Shown: in pieces, positions 44,957 to 56,163 of the stretch
How the letters are laid out: each line of letters begins with the position of its first letter
Position numbering within the stretch: position 1 is the stretch's first letter
Assembly (NCBI GenBank): GCA_017163975.1
Contig: JAFFSR010000249.1
Coordinates: 399,501 to 463,500, forward strand
Reading direction: 5' to 3'
Length of the DNA stretch: 64,000 nucleotides
Source: Anastatus disparis
Taxonomy: Eukaryota > Arthropoda > Insecta > Hymenoptera > Eupelmidae
Position numbers and translations under genes: made by a program
The notes under the pieces: generated by a model
The model's input: only the letters and a program-made list of their open reading frames with translations
Told to the model about the DNA's origin: nothing
Databases searched by the model: none

Positions 44957-45856
44957 ATGGACGTTCGCAGGTGGGTGCATCCGTGGACTTTGATGATTTG
45001 TGGACCCAGCTCGTGTGGTAAAACAGTATTTGTGAAGAATTTTTTGCATTACATTGATCGCATGAGTGATACAAAATTCGAGCGTATACTTTTGTACTAT
45101 ACCAAGTGGCAGCCAATTTACAAGGAGTTGGCTGAGGAAATCGAATTTCACGAGGGTTTACCAAGGAGCGAAGATTATGCCAATGATCCACGAGCAAAAC
45201 TCTTGATTCTCGACGATCTGATGAGAGAATCGTCCAGCAGAGCTGTAGTCAATCTCTTTATCAATGGCAGTCATCACAATAACTTAAGCGTCATCTTTAT
45301 CTCGCAAAATCTCTTTCATTAAGGTCAGCGAGAAATCTCTCTAAACTCTACCCTGGTGAAAAAAATCAGGTGACAAGTCACCTGATTTATCAGGTGATTT
45401 ATCATGCCAAAATATCATGTATCGATTTTGTTGGTTTTTACACGTTTTAAACCATGCTTAGTCAATTTAGAACAATTTTTGAAAAATTTTGAAATTTTTG
45501 AACTTAGAAATTTCTTTGTAAAATTAGTCAAAATTTTTTCTAAGACTAAATTATTTAAAAAATTTTCTAAGTTCAAAATTTTCCAAAATTTTCAAAAATT
45601 GTTCTAAATTGACTAAGCATGGTTTAAAATGTGTAAAGACCAACAAAATTGTTACATGATGTTTTGGCATGATAAATCACCTGATAAATCAGGTGATTTA
45701 TCACCTGATTTTTTTAAATAGGGTAATTACATCGTGGAATCTGAAAATCCACGCGATCGAGCGCAAATAAATCATCTGTCGCGTCAAGTCTGCCCCGAGG
45801 AGCCTTGTTTTTTGCAAGAGGCATATCTCGATGCTACAGCAAAATTAAGTAGGATT
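44957..45856 (+). pseudogene. A32-like packaging ATPase of the Polinton/Maverick-like element, split by a transposon
   Basis: ATG 44957 opens MDVRRWVHPWTLMICGPSSC then GKTVF: Walker A GPSSCGKT at residues 16-23. Walker B is KLLILDDLM (45199-45225), then NNLSVIFISQNLFH. TAA at 45320-45322 follows FH, where a Gln codon is likely. The frame continues GQREISLNS to 45350, is split by the 373-bp element, and resumes NYIVESENPRDRAQINHLSR to DATAKL near 45848. FtsK/HerA-type ATPases of this group pump DNA into capsids, which supports a virus-like origin. Partner: the polymerase gene 1.2 kb upstream in the same direction. A donor-like AA/GTAGGA follows at 45849. Confidence 0.85.
45351..45723. mobile_element. 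CCCT-ended palindromic element, family B (373 bp, copy 2)
   Basis: It begins CCCTGGTGAAAAAAATCAGG and ends ATTTTTTTAAATAGGG. It shares the arm words and length of copy 1 at 19889. TA duplication lies at 45349-45350 and 45724-45725. Deleting the element and one TA rejoins the ATPase frame at CTAAACTCTAATTACATC (LNSNYI). Confidence 0.92.
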
Positions 45857-46905
45857 TTTATTTTTTATTTTTATTTTTATTTATTTTGTTTTTGCTCAAC
45901 GCCGACTGGTATTTCCAGCAATATTCGAAAAAAAAAAAACAGTTTGTGAACATTAGTTCTTGAATTGACCTTGTCAAGGTCGCAACAGCCAATTTCAAGT
46001 ATCAATTCAAGTATTGATTTTTTCGGCTGGATACGATTTCAGGATTAACAAAGCGATCCTCATTTAAAAAAACTCTGACCTTCAAATGACCTTGAAAATT
46101 GACTCCCCAAGATCAAAGTTACGTGACCACCTTAGTACCAAGTAATTTGTATCATTAGTAAGCAAAAATTCAAAAAAACAGGTTTTGGACAAATTTTCAA
46201 TGTTTAACCTTCATTTGACCGTTTCAAGGTCATTTTAAAAATGTATAAACTATCATTTTAGACGTGACATTTTCCGCTCTTTCTGAATCTGGCGTTAAAA
46301 ATAGGTGTTCCCATTTTAAAAAAACACTCTGACCTTCAAATAACCTTGAAAATGAAGTTCAAGGTCAAAACTTACTTTACCAAAAGATGGCCCTCTTTGT
46401 CCCCTTCAACTTTTGTCTGAATAGTTTTTTTATAGTCAGCTTAGATTTAGAGAAATTTGGGTGGGGCGATTAAAATGGTCCACCCTGTATATTTCACAAT
46501 TCAATATAAAATTCTTATCATTTTAATATTTAAAAGTATTTAGTTGCAAATTAAAATCTTTAAAATTAGTATTTTATGATTCAATATAAATTTTAATAAT
46601 CAAAAAGTATCATGTTGCATATTAAAATATTTAAAATTTTTAAATATCGATTAAAATATTTTTCATCCCCATTCTAAATTTTTAGAGGTCAGTGACTCTT
46701 CAGTTGTTAGGGTGCCATGCCTAACAAACCCCAACTTCACCTTCTCAGAGGTCATTGACCCGCCGGTCATTAACCTTTGGGGTGGTGGAGTGGGGGTTTG
46801 TTTTGACGTCCCATGGTGCCTCAATAACTACTGATAAGTATTAAAAACCATTTTCAAATTCACTTTTAATATTTATAAGAATTAATATTTCCTAATTATT
46901 TTCAG
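45857..46905. other. AGGTCA-rich sequence and dispersed repeat copy 2
   Basis: 45955-46400 is rich in TGACCTT / AAGGTCA words (for example TGACCTTCAAATGACCTTGA), recalling the terminal arrays at 32.2 and 37.1 kb but without their unit structure; it may be a relic of a related element. 46715-46835 is the second copy of the ~130-bp repeat seen at 30455. The rest is AT-rich. Confidence 0.5.
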
Positions 46906-46991
46906 ATTTCTCTTTCATTCAGTATCAGCAACAACAGTTACAAGAGTGTTATGAAAGAAATCAAGCAAATTTAAGAGTTTACGTTGACTGA
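46906..46991 (+). CDS. Possible last exon (29 residues), tentative
   Basis: After acceptor TTATTTTCAG a frame reads FSFIQYQQQQLQECYERNQA then NLRVYVD and TGA (46989-46991), with AATAAA near 47084. It could be spliced from the donor-like site at 45849 after the ATPase frame, giving an Asn codon at the join. That is unproved and the peptide is not recognised. Confidence 0.3.
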
Positions 46992-47918
46992 AATCATCAT
47001 ATTATTCAGTGTAGTACCAACAAGTTCCTAAACATGATTCACAATAAAAAGAATCATGTGAAAATAATTGAAAAAAGCGACGAATAAATTTTATTGTAAA
47101 AAAATGTCATTTAAATAATACCCCCACTAAAACAGTCAAATTGCCCTGTCTATCAGATTTTTTTCATGACTTCGTAACTTTGTTTCTGAAAGTAAAAAGT
47201 TTTCTGCATATCTTTAGACCTTTCTCCCTCTTTCCCTATTTACAGTAGGAAAATAGTACATTTCATAACAGGTATGGAAAGGCTCTATTTACGAAACAAA
47301 AAGTTTACGGTCTGAGCTGCAAGTGAGGTAACGAGTTACGTAAAAAAGTATTTTCATACCAATTGCGAACTGCATTTTTCGCCATGAGAGCCATAAAAGA
47401 GCAACGAAAGTCTCGATTTTTAGGCAGAACGGCGAAAAATTATTTTCTTATCATTTATATTTTTCTCCAAATCTGGGAGGTAGAAATACCTGAAAATATT
47501 CATACATACAGTAAAAACATCAAATTTTGTTGAAATTTATTATAACTGCTACATATTCTAAACAAAATTAAAAAAGTTAAAATACTTAACATTATTGCGA
47601 GAAACGCGATACAGGTCTAATTTGGGTCAAAAACTTGTATTTCGCATAAAAGTACTTGCCTGAATTTTCTCAGATTTTTCACAATAGTGTGCCATAGTAA
47701 GAAGATTTAAAAAAATTCAACAAAAATAAATTATTCAATAAAATACTAGCGTGATAATAATTCCTTGCTCTCAACGTCGCTCGGTTTCGCTTCATCCATT
47801 TAATTTATTTTTATTTCATTACCATGCTTTTTAACTTTAATTAACAGAATAATAATAATTTAATAAAAGGATAAATTTTAATAAATCTTTATATTATTTC
47901 TAAACATATATGAATATA
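46992..47918. other. No gene recognised
   Basis: Includes a possible polyadenylation signal near 47084 and unique-looking sequence of moderate AT content (47110-47470). No paired repeats or coherent frame were found. Confidence 0.4.
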
Positions 47919-49612
47919 CACTACCCTCTTGCCACATTTGCCCACCCTACATTAAAATCGATAAAACTTTAAAGTTTTGTGGCTCACTAGGAGAGTATCA
48001 CATCTCCGGATCACGGATTTTGCTCTAACTTTGAGATAGGTTTTCAAATGTCCAAATATGGAAAAAGCCAGAGCTATAGACCCCAACGCTCAATATTTTT
48101 CTAGTTGCAGGCAATTAAAGAAAATCACTAAAAAAGTTACTAGATTTTCAAACGCTTATGATTCTTTAGCATTAATAGCTAGACACTTGTAACTGATTTC
48201 AAATGAAAGCTACGTTTAAATCCTTTCGAAAAAGCACCTATAGCATATCAAAATATTATATTTTCCCAAAGTTACAGCGTTATGGAAATTGTACTACATT
48301 TTAACATTTATTATTAATTAATATTCTTAAAAGGAAATTCAGCTCAAATTCTTATAACGCTGTTACTTTGAGAAAAAATAATATTTTGATATGCAATTGT
48401 GCTTTTTCGAAAGGATTTGAACGTAGCTTTCATTTGAAATCAGTTACAAGTGTCTAGCTATTAATGCTAAAGAATTATAAGCGTTTGAAAATCTAGTAAC
48501 TTTTTTAGTGATTTTCTTTAATTGCCTGCAACTAGAGAAATATTGAGCGTTGGGGTCTATAACTCTGGCTTTTTCCATATTTTGACATCTGAAAACCTAT
48601 CTCAAAGTTAGAGCAAAATCCGTGATCCGGAGATGTGATACTCTCCTAGTCAGTGAAAAATAGTCGTAATTGAAAAATTCCGACGGGGTTTTAAAAAGGG
48701 TTTAAAAACCTTTAATTTAAGCTGAGTTGAGCAAAAAAAATTAAAAAATGCATGCCTTATGCGTAAAAAACTAACTAAAAAATATTCAATTTTTGTTGAC
48801 CCTATTCAAATGCCTGCCATTTTTGCAGAAATTGTCGAATTATAGAAAAACAAATTGGAGGTAAAAGCCAAAGGAGTCACCTTCAAAATGAGCTATAGAA
48901 AGCTCATTTATGATCGATTTTACGGTAGTTATGGTCATTTTTTATGAAAAAAACGATTTTTTTAAATAGCTATTATCTCAAAAAATACGCATGATATAAA
49001 AAAATTTTTAATAAAAAAGTTGTTTATTTTCGAGTTAAAAATATAAATATTTAGATTTAACTGAAATCCGGAAGAAAAATTTTTTTTTTAAATTCATTAA
49101 AATATAAATATTGAATAAATGGATTTTTTTTCAATGGGATCAAAAATGAATAAAATCTTGTTTTACTGATTCTTAGTTTAACCTGAATATTTATTTTTTT
49201 GACTCAAAAATAAACAACTTTTTTATTAAAAATTTTGTTTATATCATGCGTATTTTTTGAGATAATAGCTATTTAAAAAAATCGTTTTTTTTCATAAAAA
49301 ATGACCATAACTACCGTAAAATCGATTATAAATGAGCTTTCTATAGCTCATTTTAAAGGTGATTCCTTTAGCTTTTACCTCCATTTTGTTTTTCTATAAT
49401 TCGATAATTTCCGCAAAAATGGCAGGCATTTAAATAGGGGCAAAAAAATTGAATATTTTTTAGTTAGTTTTTTATGCATACAGCATGCATTTTTAACCCT
49501 TTTAAAAACCCCGTCGGAATTTTTTTATTACGACTATTTTTCACTGAGCCACAAAACTTTAAAGTTTTATCGATTTTCATGTAGGGTGGGCAAATGTGAC
49601 TGGAGGGTAGTG
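47919..49612. mobile_element. CACTA-ended palindromic element (host of a nested element)
   Basis: The left end CACTACCCTCTTGCCACATT and the right end (complement CACTACCCTCCAGTCACATT) pair, as do GCCCACCCTACAT and ATCGATAAAACTTTAAAGTT. After the nested insert the palindrome continues from AGTGAAAAATAGTCG to about 49550, with the centre near 49130. The flanks TATA/TATA fit a short TA-type duplication. There is no transposase, so it would need one in trans. Confidence 0.82.
47987..48649. mobile_element. Nested palindromic element (663 bp) with TCA duplication
   Basis: It starts CTAGGAGAGTATCACATCTC and ends with the complement. TCA is duplicated (47984-47986 and 48650-48652). The other arm of the outer palindrome provides the empty site: joined flanks GTGGCTCAGTGAAAAATAG match the complement of the sequence at about 49538-49556 exactly. 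Confidence 0.9.
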
Positions 49613-50815
49613 TATATGTAGTAACTTATATTATTTTATAAGTATTGAATTTTATTCTTCATATTGAATTAATATTTTACTTTTTACTTCTAATAATTTA
49701 TTTATAAAGGATACTATAATTCTTATCAATAAGTATTATTCATTTAATGGATTAAACTATCTAATTATTTAATCAATCATTATAATATTTATTTTTATAC
49801 AGATTCACTCGTTGATTTAATTTATATTCATTCTATCATTTTTACTAACTTCTCATAATAGAATAACTGGCAGAACATACCTCGATCGCTAATGCTCGCT
49901 CAGATGAACAATATTATCAAGACTTTAATAAAACGATTAAGTATTTATAATATTTCATTTAAAATAATAATTTATTTAACACATAATCCTTGTTAAATAA
50001 AATTCAACAAAACAGACGAAAAATTAACAAATGAAAAGTTATTAATAAATTATTATCAATTATTTATAAATATAATATACTTTTAATGTTCAAAAAATAT
50101 GTTCATGTTTTCATATAACATTATACAAGAAAATTAATTATCTTATATTAAAACATCAAAGAATTAAAATGAGTAAATGTATAAAATATATTATTTTTTA
50201 TTAATATTTTTCATTTATATTTTCTATATCATAATTATGTAATCTAATTATCTTCATATCTTGGCCGAAAATTCGGGTTTCTGCTAGGTCGACATGCAAA
50301 GAAAATCAGAATTTCTGCTAGGTGAGGTGACATCTATTGCAACTAACGAAGCACTGACGAACCAAAGCAGAAAACTTTCAGCGGCCGCCAGACATGGGCG
50401 CTGTATAGGCTAATAGCAACAGCTGTTCTTGCTACTATAACCTTACTCAAAGTTCTGAAATATGAATTCTGAAATTTAAATACACGCAATGTATTTATAC
50501 ATGCATATGAATCTTTCTAATATTTATCTTTTCTATTTATTATGTTGATGCCGTGTCGTATGTGTGCATGTTAATTTTTATACATAATATATCGTTATAT
50601 AATACATTCTGAGTATTGACAACGATGTTTAAATAGTGTTTTAATGTTTTCATTTGTTATTAATATTTTAAATAATTAACGTTTATAATTCATACTTTTG
50701 ATGAATATTTAGATTTTTCATTCGTTTTTTTAATAGTGTTTCATAGGTTATATTTATTGCGTATAATGCGTCATTTTGCAACTGACCGTAATTTTTAGTG
50801 TTTAATTTTTTCGAT
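49613..50815. other. AT-rich DNA, no gene recognised
   Basis: Plain AT-rich sequence with one GC-richer patch (50330-50450). No frame, RNA or inverted repeat seen. Confidence 0.5.
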
Positions 50816-50819
50816 TCAT

Positions 50820-51050
50820 TATTCATATTTTTAAAGAAATTTTCATATTTATCATTTTTATTTTTTTAGATTTATCATTTGTATTAATTTTTAGATTTAT
50901 AATTCGTATTTATTTTAAGATTCATAATTCGTATTTATTTTTAGATTGATATTTCGTATTATTTTTTAGATATATCATTTGTATTTCTTTTTAGATTTAT
51001 CATTTGTATTTTTGGTAAATCCTTAGATTTATCATTCGTAATTTTTAAAG
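50820..51050. repeat. Minisatellite, ~27-bp unit
   Basis: Seven to eight degenerate copies of TTTTTAGATTTATCATTCGT plus ATTTA. Spacing varies by a few bases. Confidence 0.8.
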
Positions 51051-51249
51051 TTTATTTGAATTAAGGCGCGACGTGCGCCTTCGAATTTTCTTCAGAGCTG
51101 GCCTGCAAATGGTGTGTGAGCGCGCTGTCGACAGCTGGGGTATTCAGACGCGTGACATTTTTTTAGATTTATTATCAATTAGAGTGGCGAATTTTTAGCC
51201 AGCTATGAAGAAAAGTAGTATTATCCACTCAGGCATGAATTCGATCTAC

Positions 51250-51306
51250 CTGCCGTGCGTTTGTGTCTCTCGGCTTCACCTCAAGAGACAATTCCACGCA
51301 CGGCAG
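51250..51306. other. Strong stem-loop
   Basis: CTGCCGTGCG..TGTCTCT (51250-51270) pairs with AGAGACA...CGCACGGCAG (51284-51306) around a 13-base loop. It is less AT-rich than its surroundings and about 210 bp upstream of the second Helitron relic. No function could be assigned. Confidence 0.5.
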
Positions 51307-51514
51307 AAAGATATAATTTCTACCCTCGTAGATAAATATACTATTGAAAGAAATCAATATTTTCATAAATAAAAGTGAAAAATATACAGATATGTTTGAA
51401 CTTGGATAAAATTTCTCAACAAGAAAAAATTGATGCACTTGTAAAATTTAAAAAAACAAGATTTTTCTTGTTTTTTTAAAAGTATGAACTATTTACATAA
51501 TAAACGGAAAATTG

Positions 51515-51880
51515 AAAAAATGATTACACTACCTTCAAATTTTATTGGAAGTCCTAGATCTTTAAAACAATATTATATTGATTCAATGTTTTTAGCAAAT
51601 GCATATCATAAACCTGATCTTTTTATGATAATGACCCGTAATCCCCATTGAAAAAAAATTGGTAAACATTTAGAAGAATATTAAACTGCTTTAAATAGAC
51701 CGGACCTTGTTACAAAAGTGTTTCAACAAAAAGTGAAAGAATTCAAAGAAGTAATTAAACGAAAAATTTTAGAAATATGGCTATCAAGAGCTTTAGAAAT
51801 AGGATATCAAGAGAGGAGTCCTTCCACATATACATATGTTACTATTCTTAAATAAAAAATCTAAAATAAATAGTATTAAA
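51515..51880 (+). pseudogene. Second Helitron relic: Rep domain fragment
   Basis: A broken frame reads ITLPSNFIGSPRSLKQYYID, NAYHKPDLFMIMTRNPH, a stop, LNRPDLVTKVFQQKVKEFKE and, after a shift, GVLPHIHMLLFLNKKSKINS with the HUH motif at 51827-51835. These blocks match Helitron Rep but differ from the 1.2-5.8 kb copy, so it is a different Helitron lineage. Helicase sequence is not present. Confidence 0.85.
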
Positions 51881-52182
51881 TATTGATAATTTGATTGGTG
51901 CCGAAATCCCCAATTAAAATATTTATATACGGTTATATAATACTAGCAAAAATACCTCGCTCGCAAATGCTCGCACGCGTTAATTAATTAAATATATTAA
52001 AAAATAACATCAATATTTTTGAATGATTTACTTTAATCACAAATATTAATAAATATTTATTATTAAAATAAGTAATTTATTAAATTTTTTCATTTTCTTT
52101 TTAACAATAAAATATTTTTATAAGATTTCAGAAATGAGTAATGATTCCAACTAGGTTTCGATGAAATAATGTTTAAGATAAT
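51881..52182. other. AT-rich flank, no gene
   Basis: Contains ACTAGCAAAAATACCTCGCT near 51944, similar to phrases near 49866 and 47733. The last 11 bp are the target duplication of the retrotransposon to the right. Confidence 0.45.
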
Positions 52183-52215
52183 TTATTATTATTAAAAGGT
52201 TTTGGGTAGGTTACT

Positions 52216-53595
52216 CTAGAAAATAGAGATACCAGATTTTGCCTTGGCTGAAGCCCTTTGCAACCTCATAGTATGGTCCCACCAGCAACCCATCACTACA
52301 ACTTTATGGTTACTATCCTTATGTATAGGTTTAGGGCATGTCGCGATTAGACAAGTTTGGAAAATCTCTTTGTACAAGAAGATCACTTTGTTTAATGGGA
52401 GCACTTTGATTTTATCGATCTCGAAGTACTCCATTTCTATATGTTTCATTCTGGTTTTCACCAGTTCCTTACATTCACCGAGGATGTGTGAGCCGTTTCT
52501 AGAGCTGCTCCGATCTATGCTATACATGTAGTAGTTTAGTTTTTCATGCCCCGTAACTATTTAAGAACTACATTTACGTCTTCTCTGCTTAGGTTCACCC
52601 CCCGTGCCAACCAAGCATGATCTGGATCATCACCCAGCATAGCTTTTGCTTGTCTGCAACCGTATGTGTTTTTCCAGATTGTTTTATATTGTGTCTTGAA
52701 CCAATGACACATTCTTTCTTCGATTCGGCCCATCTGAATTTTTAACACAGGTTCAGGGCCGATTAATGGTGTTTTAGCAGACAGTTTTTCTAGGTCTTCT
52801 GCTACCCTATTGAATTTGATTCTTGCATAACTGGAAACCTAGTGAAGGTAGAGTTTCCTATATCTTTCTTTTAAGATATTTATGGAGGAAATGCATTCCT
52901 CCATCAGACTGAGTTTTGTAGCTCTCTAAGGCCATAAGAGCCCCTCTACTATCTGAACAGATTCACTATGCCTTGGTTGTTCGCATCTAGTACCATCTGA
53001 ACGCAGATCAGAATAGCCACCAATTCTGCTTGGAAAATTGAAGCCTGTTTACACAGAGGTACGACGGTACCTTTCCCAAGCTTCCTACAGTAGATGCCAG
53101 CTCCAGTACCAATTGCGGGCTCTGATCCATCCGTGTACCAGATGTCGCCTGAGCGCTGTGTTTTTTCGTTTCCGTCTTCTGCTAGCCAGTCTTCACTGGT
53201 TGGGAAAAACTTCTCAAATTTATAGTCAAAGTGATATCTCGTCACCATCACATCTGACCTCGTTGTTAGCAGTAGACTGAAGCTAACACTGGCTCTCTTG
53301 AGACACCCCCTATGGAGAAATTTATCTTTGTAGCCATGACATCGCAAGTAATGACTGCCATAAGTCGCGTGTTTTTTAGACCCTTGATCCAGATATACGC
53401 TCTAGGTTTAATACCTGTTGGATCTCTGACAATTATGCCACCTTTTCCAAGTCCTTTGATTGAAATATTAATGGTCCATGGTTCTTGTATAAATGATACG
53501 TATGCTTGCGCCACAGACTGACTTCTCGCCAGAAGAACAGAGGAGTCTTTACTGTGGTGCAAGTTAATTTGTGTAATTTTAAGGATCTCTTCCAT
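52216..53595 (-). pseudogene. Non-LTR ORF2 remnant: endonuclease start fused to RNase H
   Basis: The minus-strand frame 53595-53266 reads MEEILKITQINLHHSKDSSV, SFIQEPWTI and EPVLASVYC (APE endonuclease N-terminal third). The overlapping frame 53347-52949 reads TSEDWLAEDGNEKTQRSGDI then WYTDGSEPAIGTGAGIY and KQASIFQAELVAIL (RNase H, with D of TDGSE and E of QAEL). Further blocks are GCRQAKAMLGDDPDHAW (52748-52557) and SSRNGSHILGECKELVKTR (52527-52216), the usual C-terminal end. The remainder of the endonuclease and all RT motifs are absent; the join lies near 53275. Inactive. Confidence 0.85.
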
Positions 53596-53599
53596 TTAG

Positions 53600-54497
53600 A
53601 AGTTCCCCTATGAATTACTTGAAGTTCTTACAGTCTTGAAAGAGTATCAAACTTTGACTCTGCCCATACCGTAGTAAGCTTTATTGCTTGATGAACTCAG
53701 GATTTTAAGAAACGATTCAGTAATGCCTACTACAAGGTTCATTTCCTCCTCGTCTACCTTACCTTCAGGCTGCTCCACCGTTGAACCTCGGTCCGATTGT
53801 GCGTTCTGCTGGTATGATTGACTTTATTGTTGTGGTTGTTTGGTTGGCTCCCGGATTTCAGAGACCGCGTGTAGCCTCCAGCTATCTATCCTTAGAGATG
53901 GATTGAGCCTCCCCAACCTCTTCAGTGCCACTCCCGGCTCTACCTTCAAAGGGAGGTGTATCTTAGCCCTAATCAGACACTGAAGGGGCTCAATCCCTCC
54001 TACTCTGAGGATGGGAGCACCTTGCGGACTCTTTTCACCCATCCACCGCACAAACTACTCCCCACTGAATTGGTCCGCTGGCAAGATGACCAGCGCACCA
54101 TTTTTAAGCACGGAGTCCTTGAACCTGGTTAGTTGTTTATTCTTCATCTTATTAATGAGCTCCTCAATCTCCTGACGAAGATTCATCATCTCAACTGACG
54201 TGTAGCTCTTACCCGGATACTCCACCGGAATCACTACAACTGTGAGTGGATTCGTTCTCTGTGCAAGCGACAGAGAACCCTCATTTACACCATTGATACT
54301 CTTTTAAGGGGGTCTTTGCCCCTCCAGTTGAGTATCACTTGATGTTTTGAGTCTTTTGACCCCTTCGGTCTCAGAGGGCGTCAAAAGCAGGGAGGAGGAT
54401 CTGCGACCTTCATCCTTTTTCCTCCTTTGCTTTTATCCCGCTCTTCTTAGTATGATATTAGAGGTTTTCCCTTTTCAGGTTCACCAACGCGTTTTCA
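53600..54497 (-). pseudogene. Non-LTR ORF1 remnant (C-terminal part)
   Basis: On the minus strand: NLRQEIEELINKMKNKQLTR, DSVLKNGALVILPADQFSGE, a stop, then VRWMGEKSPQGAPILRVGGI and LNPSLRIDSWRLHAVSEIRE. This looks like a Gag-like ORF1 middle domain with a short coiled coil. The N-terminal part continues beyond the inserted element, at 56164-56572. Confidence 0.6.
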
Positions 54498-56163
54498 CCC
54501 TTTTGAAAAAACCCGCGTAGATAATCAACGCGGATGATCAACGTGGATTATCCATGTGAATTACGTTAATCTACAATGATTAGTATGGATGCACATGGGT
54601 TCTGCATGGATCGATACACGTCAAATAAAAATGATATTGTCAAAGATTTTAGGGTGATCCACATGGATATAATCATGATCAACGTGGTTTACAGATGAAT
54701 GTAGAGAACTCCGATTGTCAATGCTCCGCATGGATGAAAAGGCAATTACGCTGATTTTGGGACCAACTACGTAGATACGAATATAAAAAACGTGGATAAG
54801 CATTCTTTATTCGCTTATCAGTAGGATGAACACGCGCTGATCGTAAATAAACCATTTGGATATAAAGATGATCGCGCTGATTTTGGAATTATCCACGTAG
54901 ATGCGGCTCTCAACAACGTCGATGATCATTGTTGATGCGCATTTTGGTAGAATGGACACGCACTGATCTTAAATTAACCGCATTAATGTAAAGGTGATCG
55001 CGCTACTTTTGGAATTACTCACATAGATGGAGTTCTCAACAGCGTCATTGATCACGGCTGATGCGCCTTTTGGTAGCGCTGATCGCGAATGAATCACATA
55101 GATATAAAGGCAATTGCGCTGATTTTCGGAATAATCTACGCAGGTGTGTATCTCAAAAACATGGATGATCATTGTTCACGCGCTTAGTAGTAAAATGGAT
55201 ACACGTTGATCCACAAGGATCTAACGTGTCTTCATCCTACTGATGAGGATATGAGCGCTGCTTATCTACGTAGGTGGTTGAAAAATCAGCTAGGTTGCCG
55301 TTACATCCTTGCGGATCAACGTTTATCCATTTTATTACTGAGCGCGTGAGCAATGATCATCCTCTTTTTTGGGATACGCACCTGCATGGATAATTTCAAA
55401 ATCAGGGCGATCACCTTAATATCCATGCAGTTCATTTACGACCAGAGCATGTCCATCCGACCAAAATGCACATTAGCAATGATTACCAACGTTGTTGAGA
55501 ATATCATCTACGTGAATAATTTTTAAATCAACATGATCGTCTTTATGCCCATGCGGTTCATTCACGATCAGCGCGTCTTTAATCTACCAAAAGGCCATTC
55601 AGCAATGATCATCAACGTTGTTGAGAACCACATCTACGTGGATAATTCCAAAATCAGCGCGATCACCTTTATATCTATGCAGTTCATTTACAATCAGCCT
55701 GTGTCCATCCTACCAAAATGCGCATCAGCAATGATCATCGACGTTGTTTAGAAACACATCTACGTGGATAATTCCAAAATCAGCGGGACCTCCTTCATAA
55801 CCATGTAGTTCATTAACGATCAACGTGTCTCCATCCTACTGATAAGTGAATGAACAATGCTTATCCACGTTGTTTACATTCGCTACTACGTAGTTGGTCC
55901 CAAAATCAGTGTGATCGCTTTTTTATCTACGCGGAGCATTGACGATCGGAGTTTTCGAAATTCATCTGTAAACCACATTGATTATACTTATATCCATGTG
56001 GATTGTCCGAAAATCTTTGTCGATATAATTTTTAGTTGACGTGGAGCAATCCATGCGGAATCCATGTGTATCTATGCTAATCATTGTAAATCAACGTAAT
56101 TTACATGGATCATCCACATTGATCATCCACGTGGATCATCTACATCGATTTTTTATAATAGAG
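54498..56163. mobile_element. CCCT-ended fold-back element, family D (1666 bp)
   Basis: It starts CCCTTTTGAAAAAACCCGCG and ends TCGATTTTTTATAATAGAG. Both arms repeat GTGGAT(A/G)ATC-type words and units such as ATCCACGTAGAT, GATCGCGCTGATTTT and CATCCTACCAAAATGCGCAT. The flanks are CA (54496-54497) and CG (56164-56165), an imperfect 2-bp duplication. It is inserted in ORF1 of the non-LTR element, between two near-repeats of GGTT(C/A)ACCAAC(G/A). Confidence 0.8.

Noticed and set aside
55533..56039. Open frames within the family D fold-back
   Set aside because: They translate the short subterminal repeat words; no codon-level conservation is expected.
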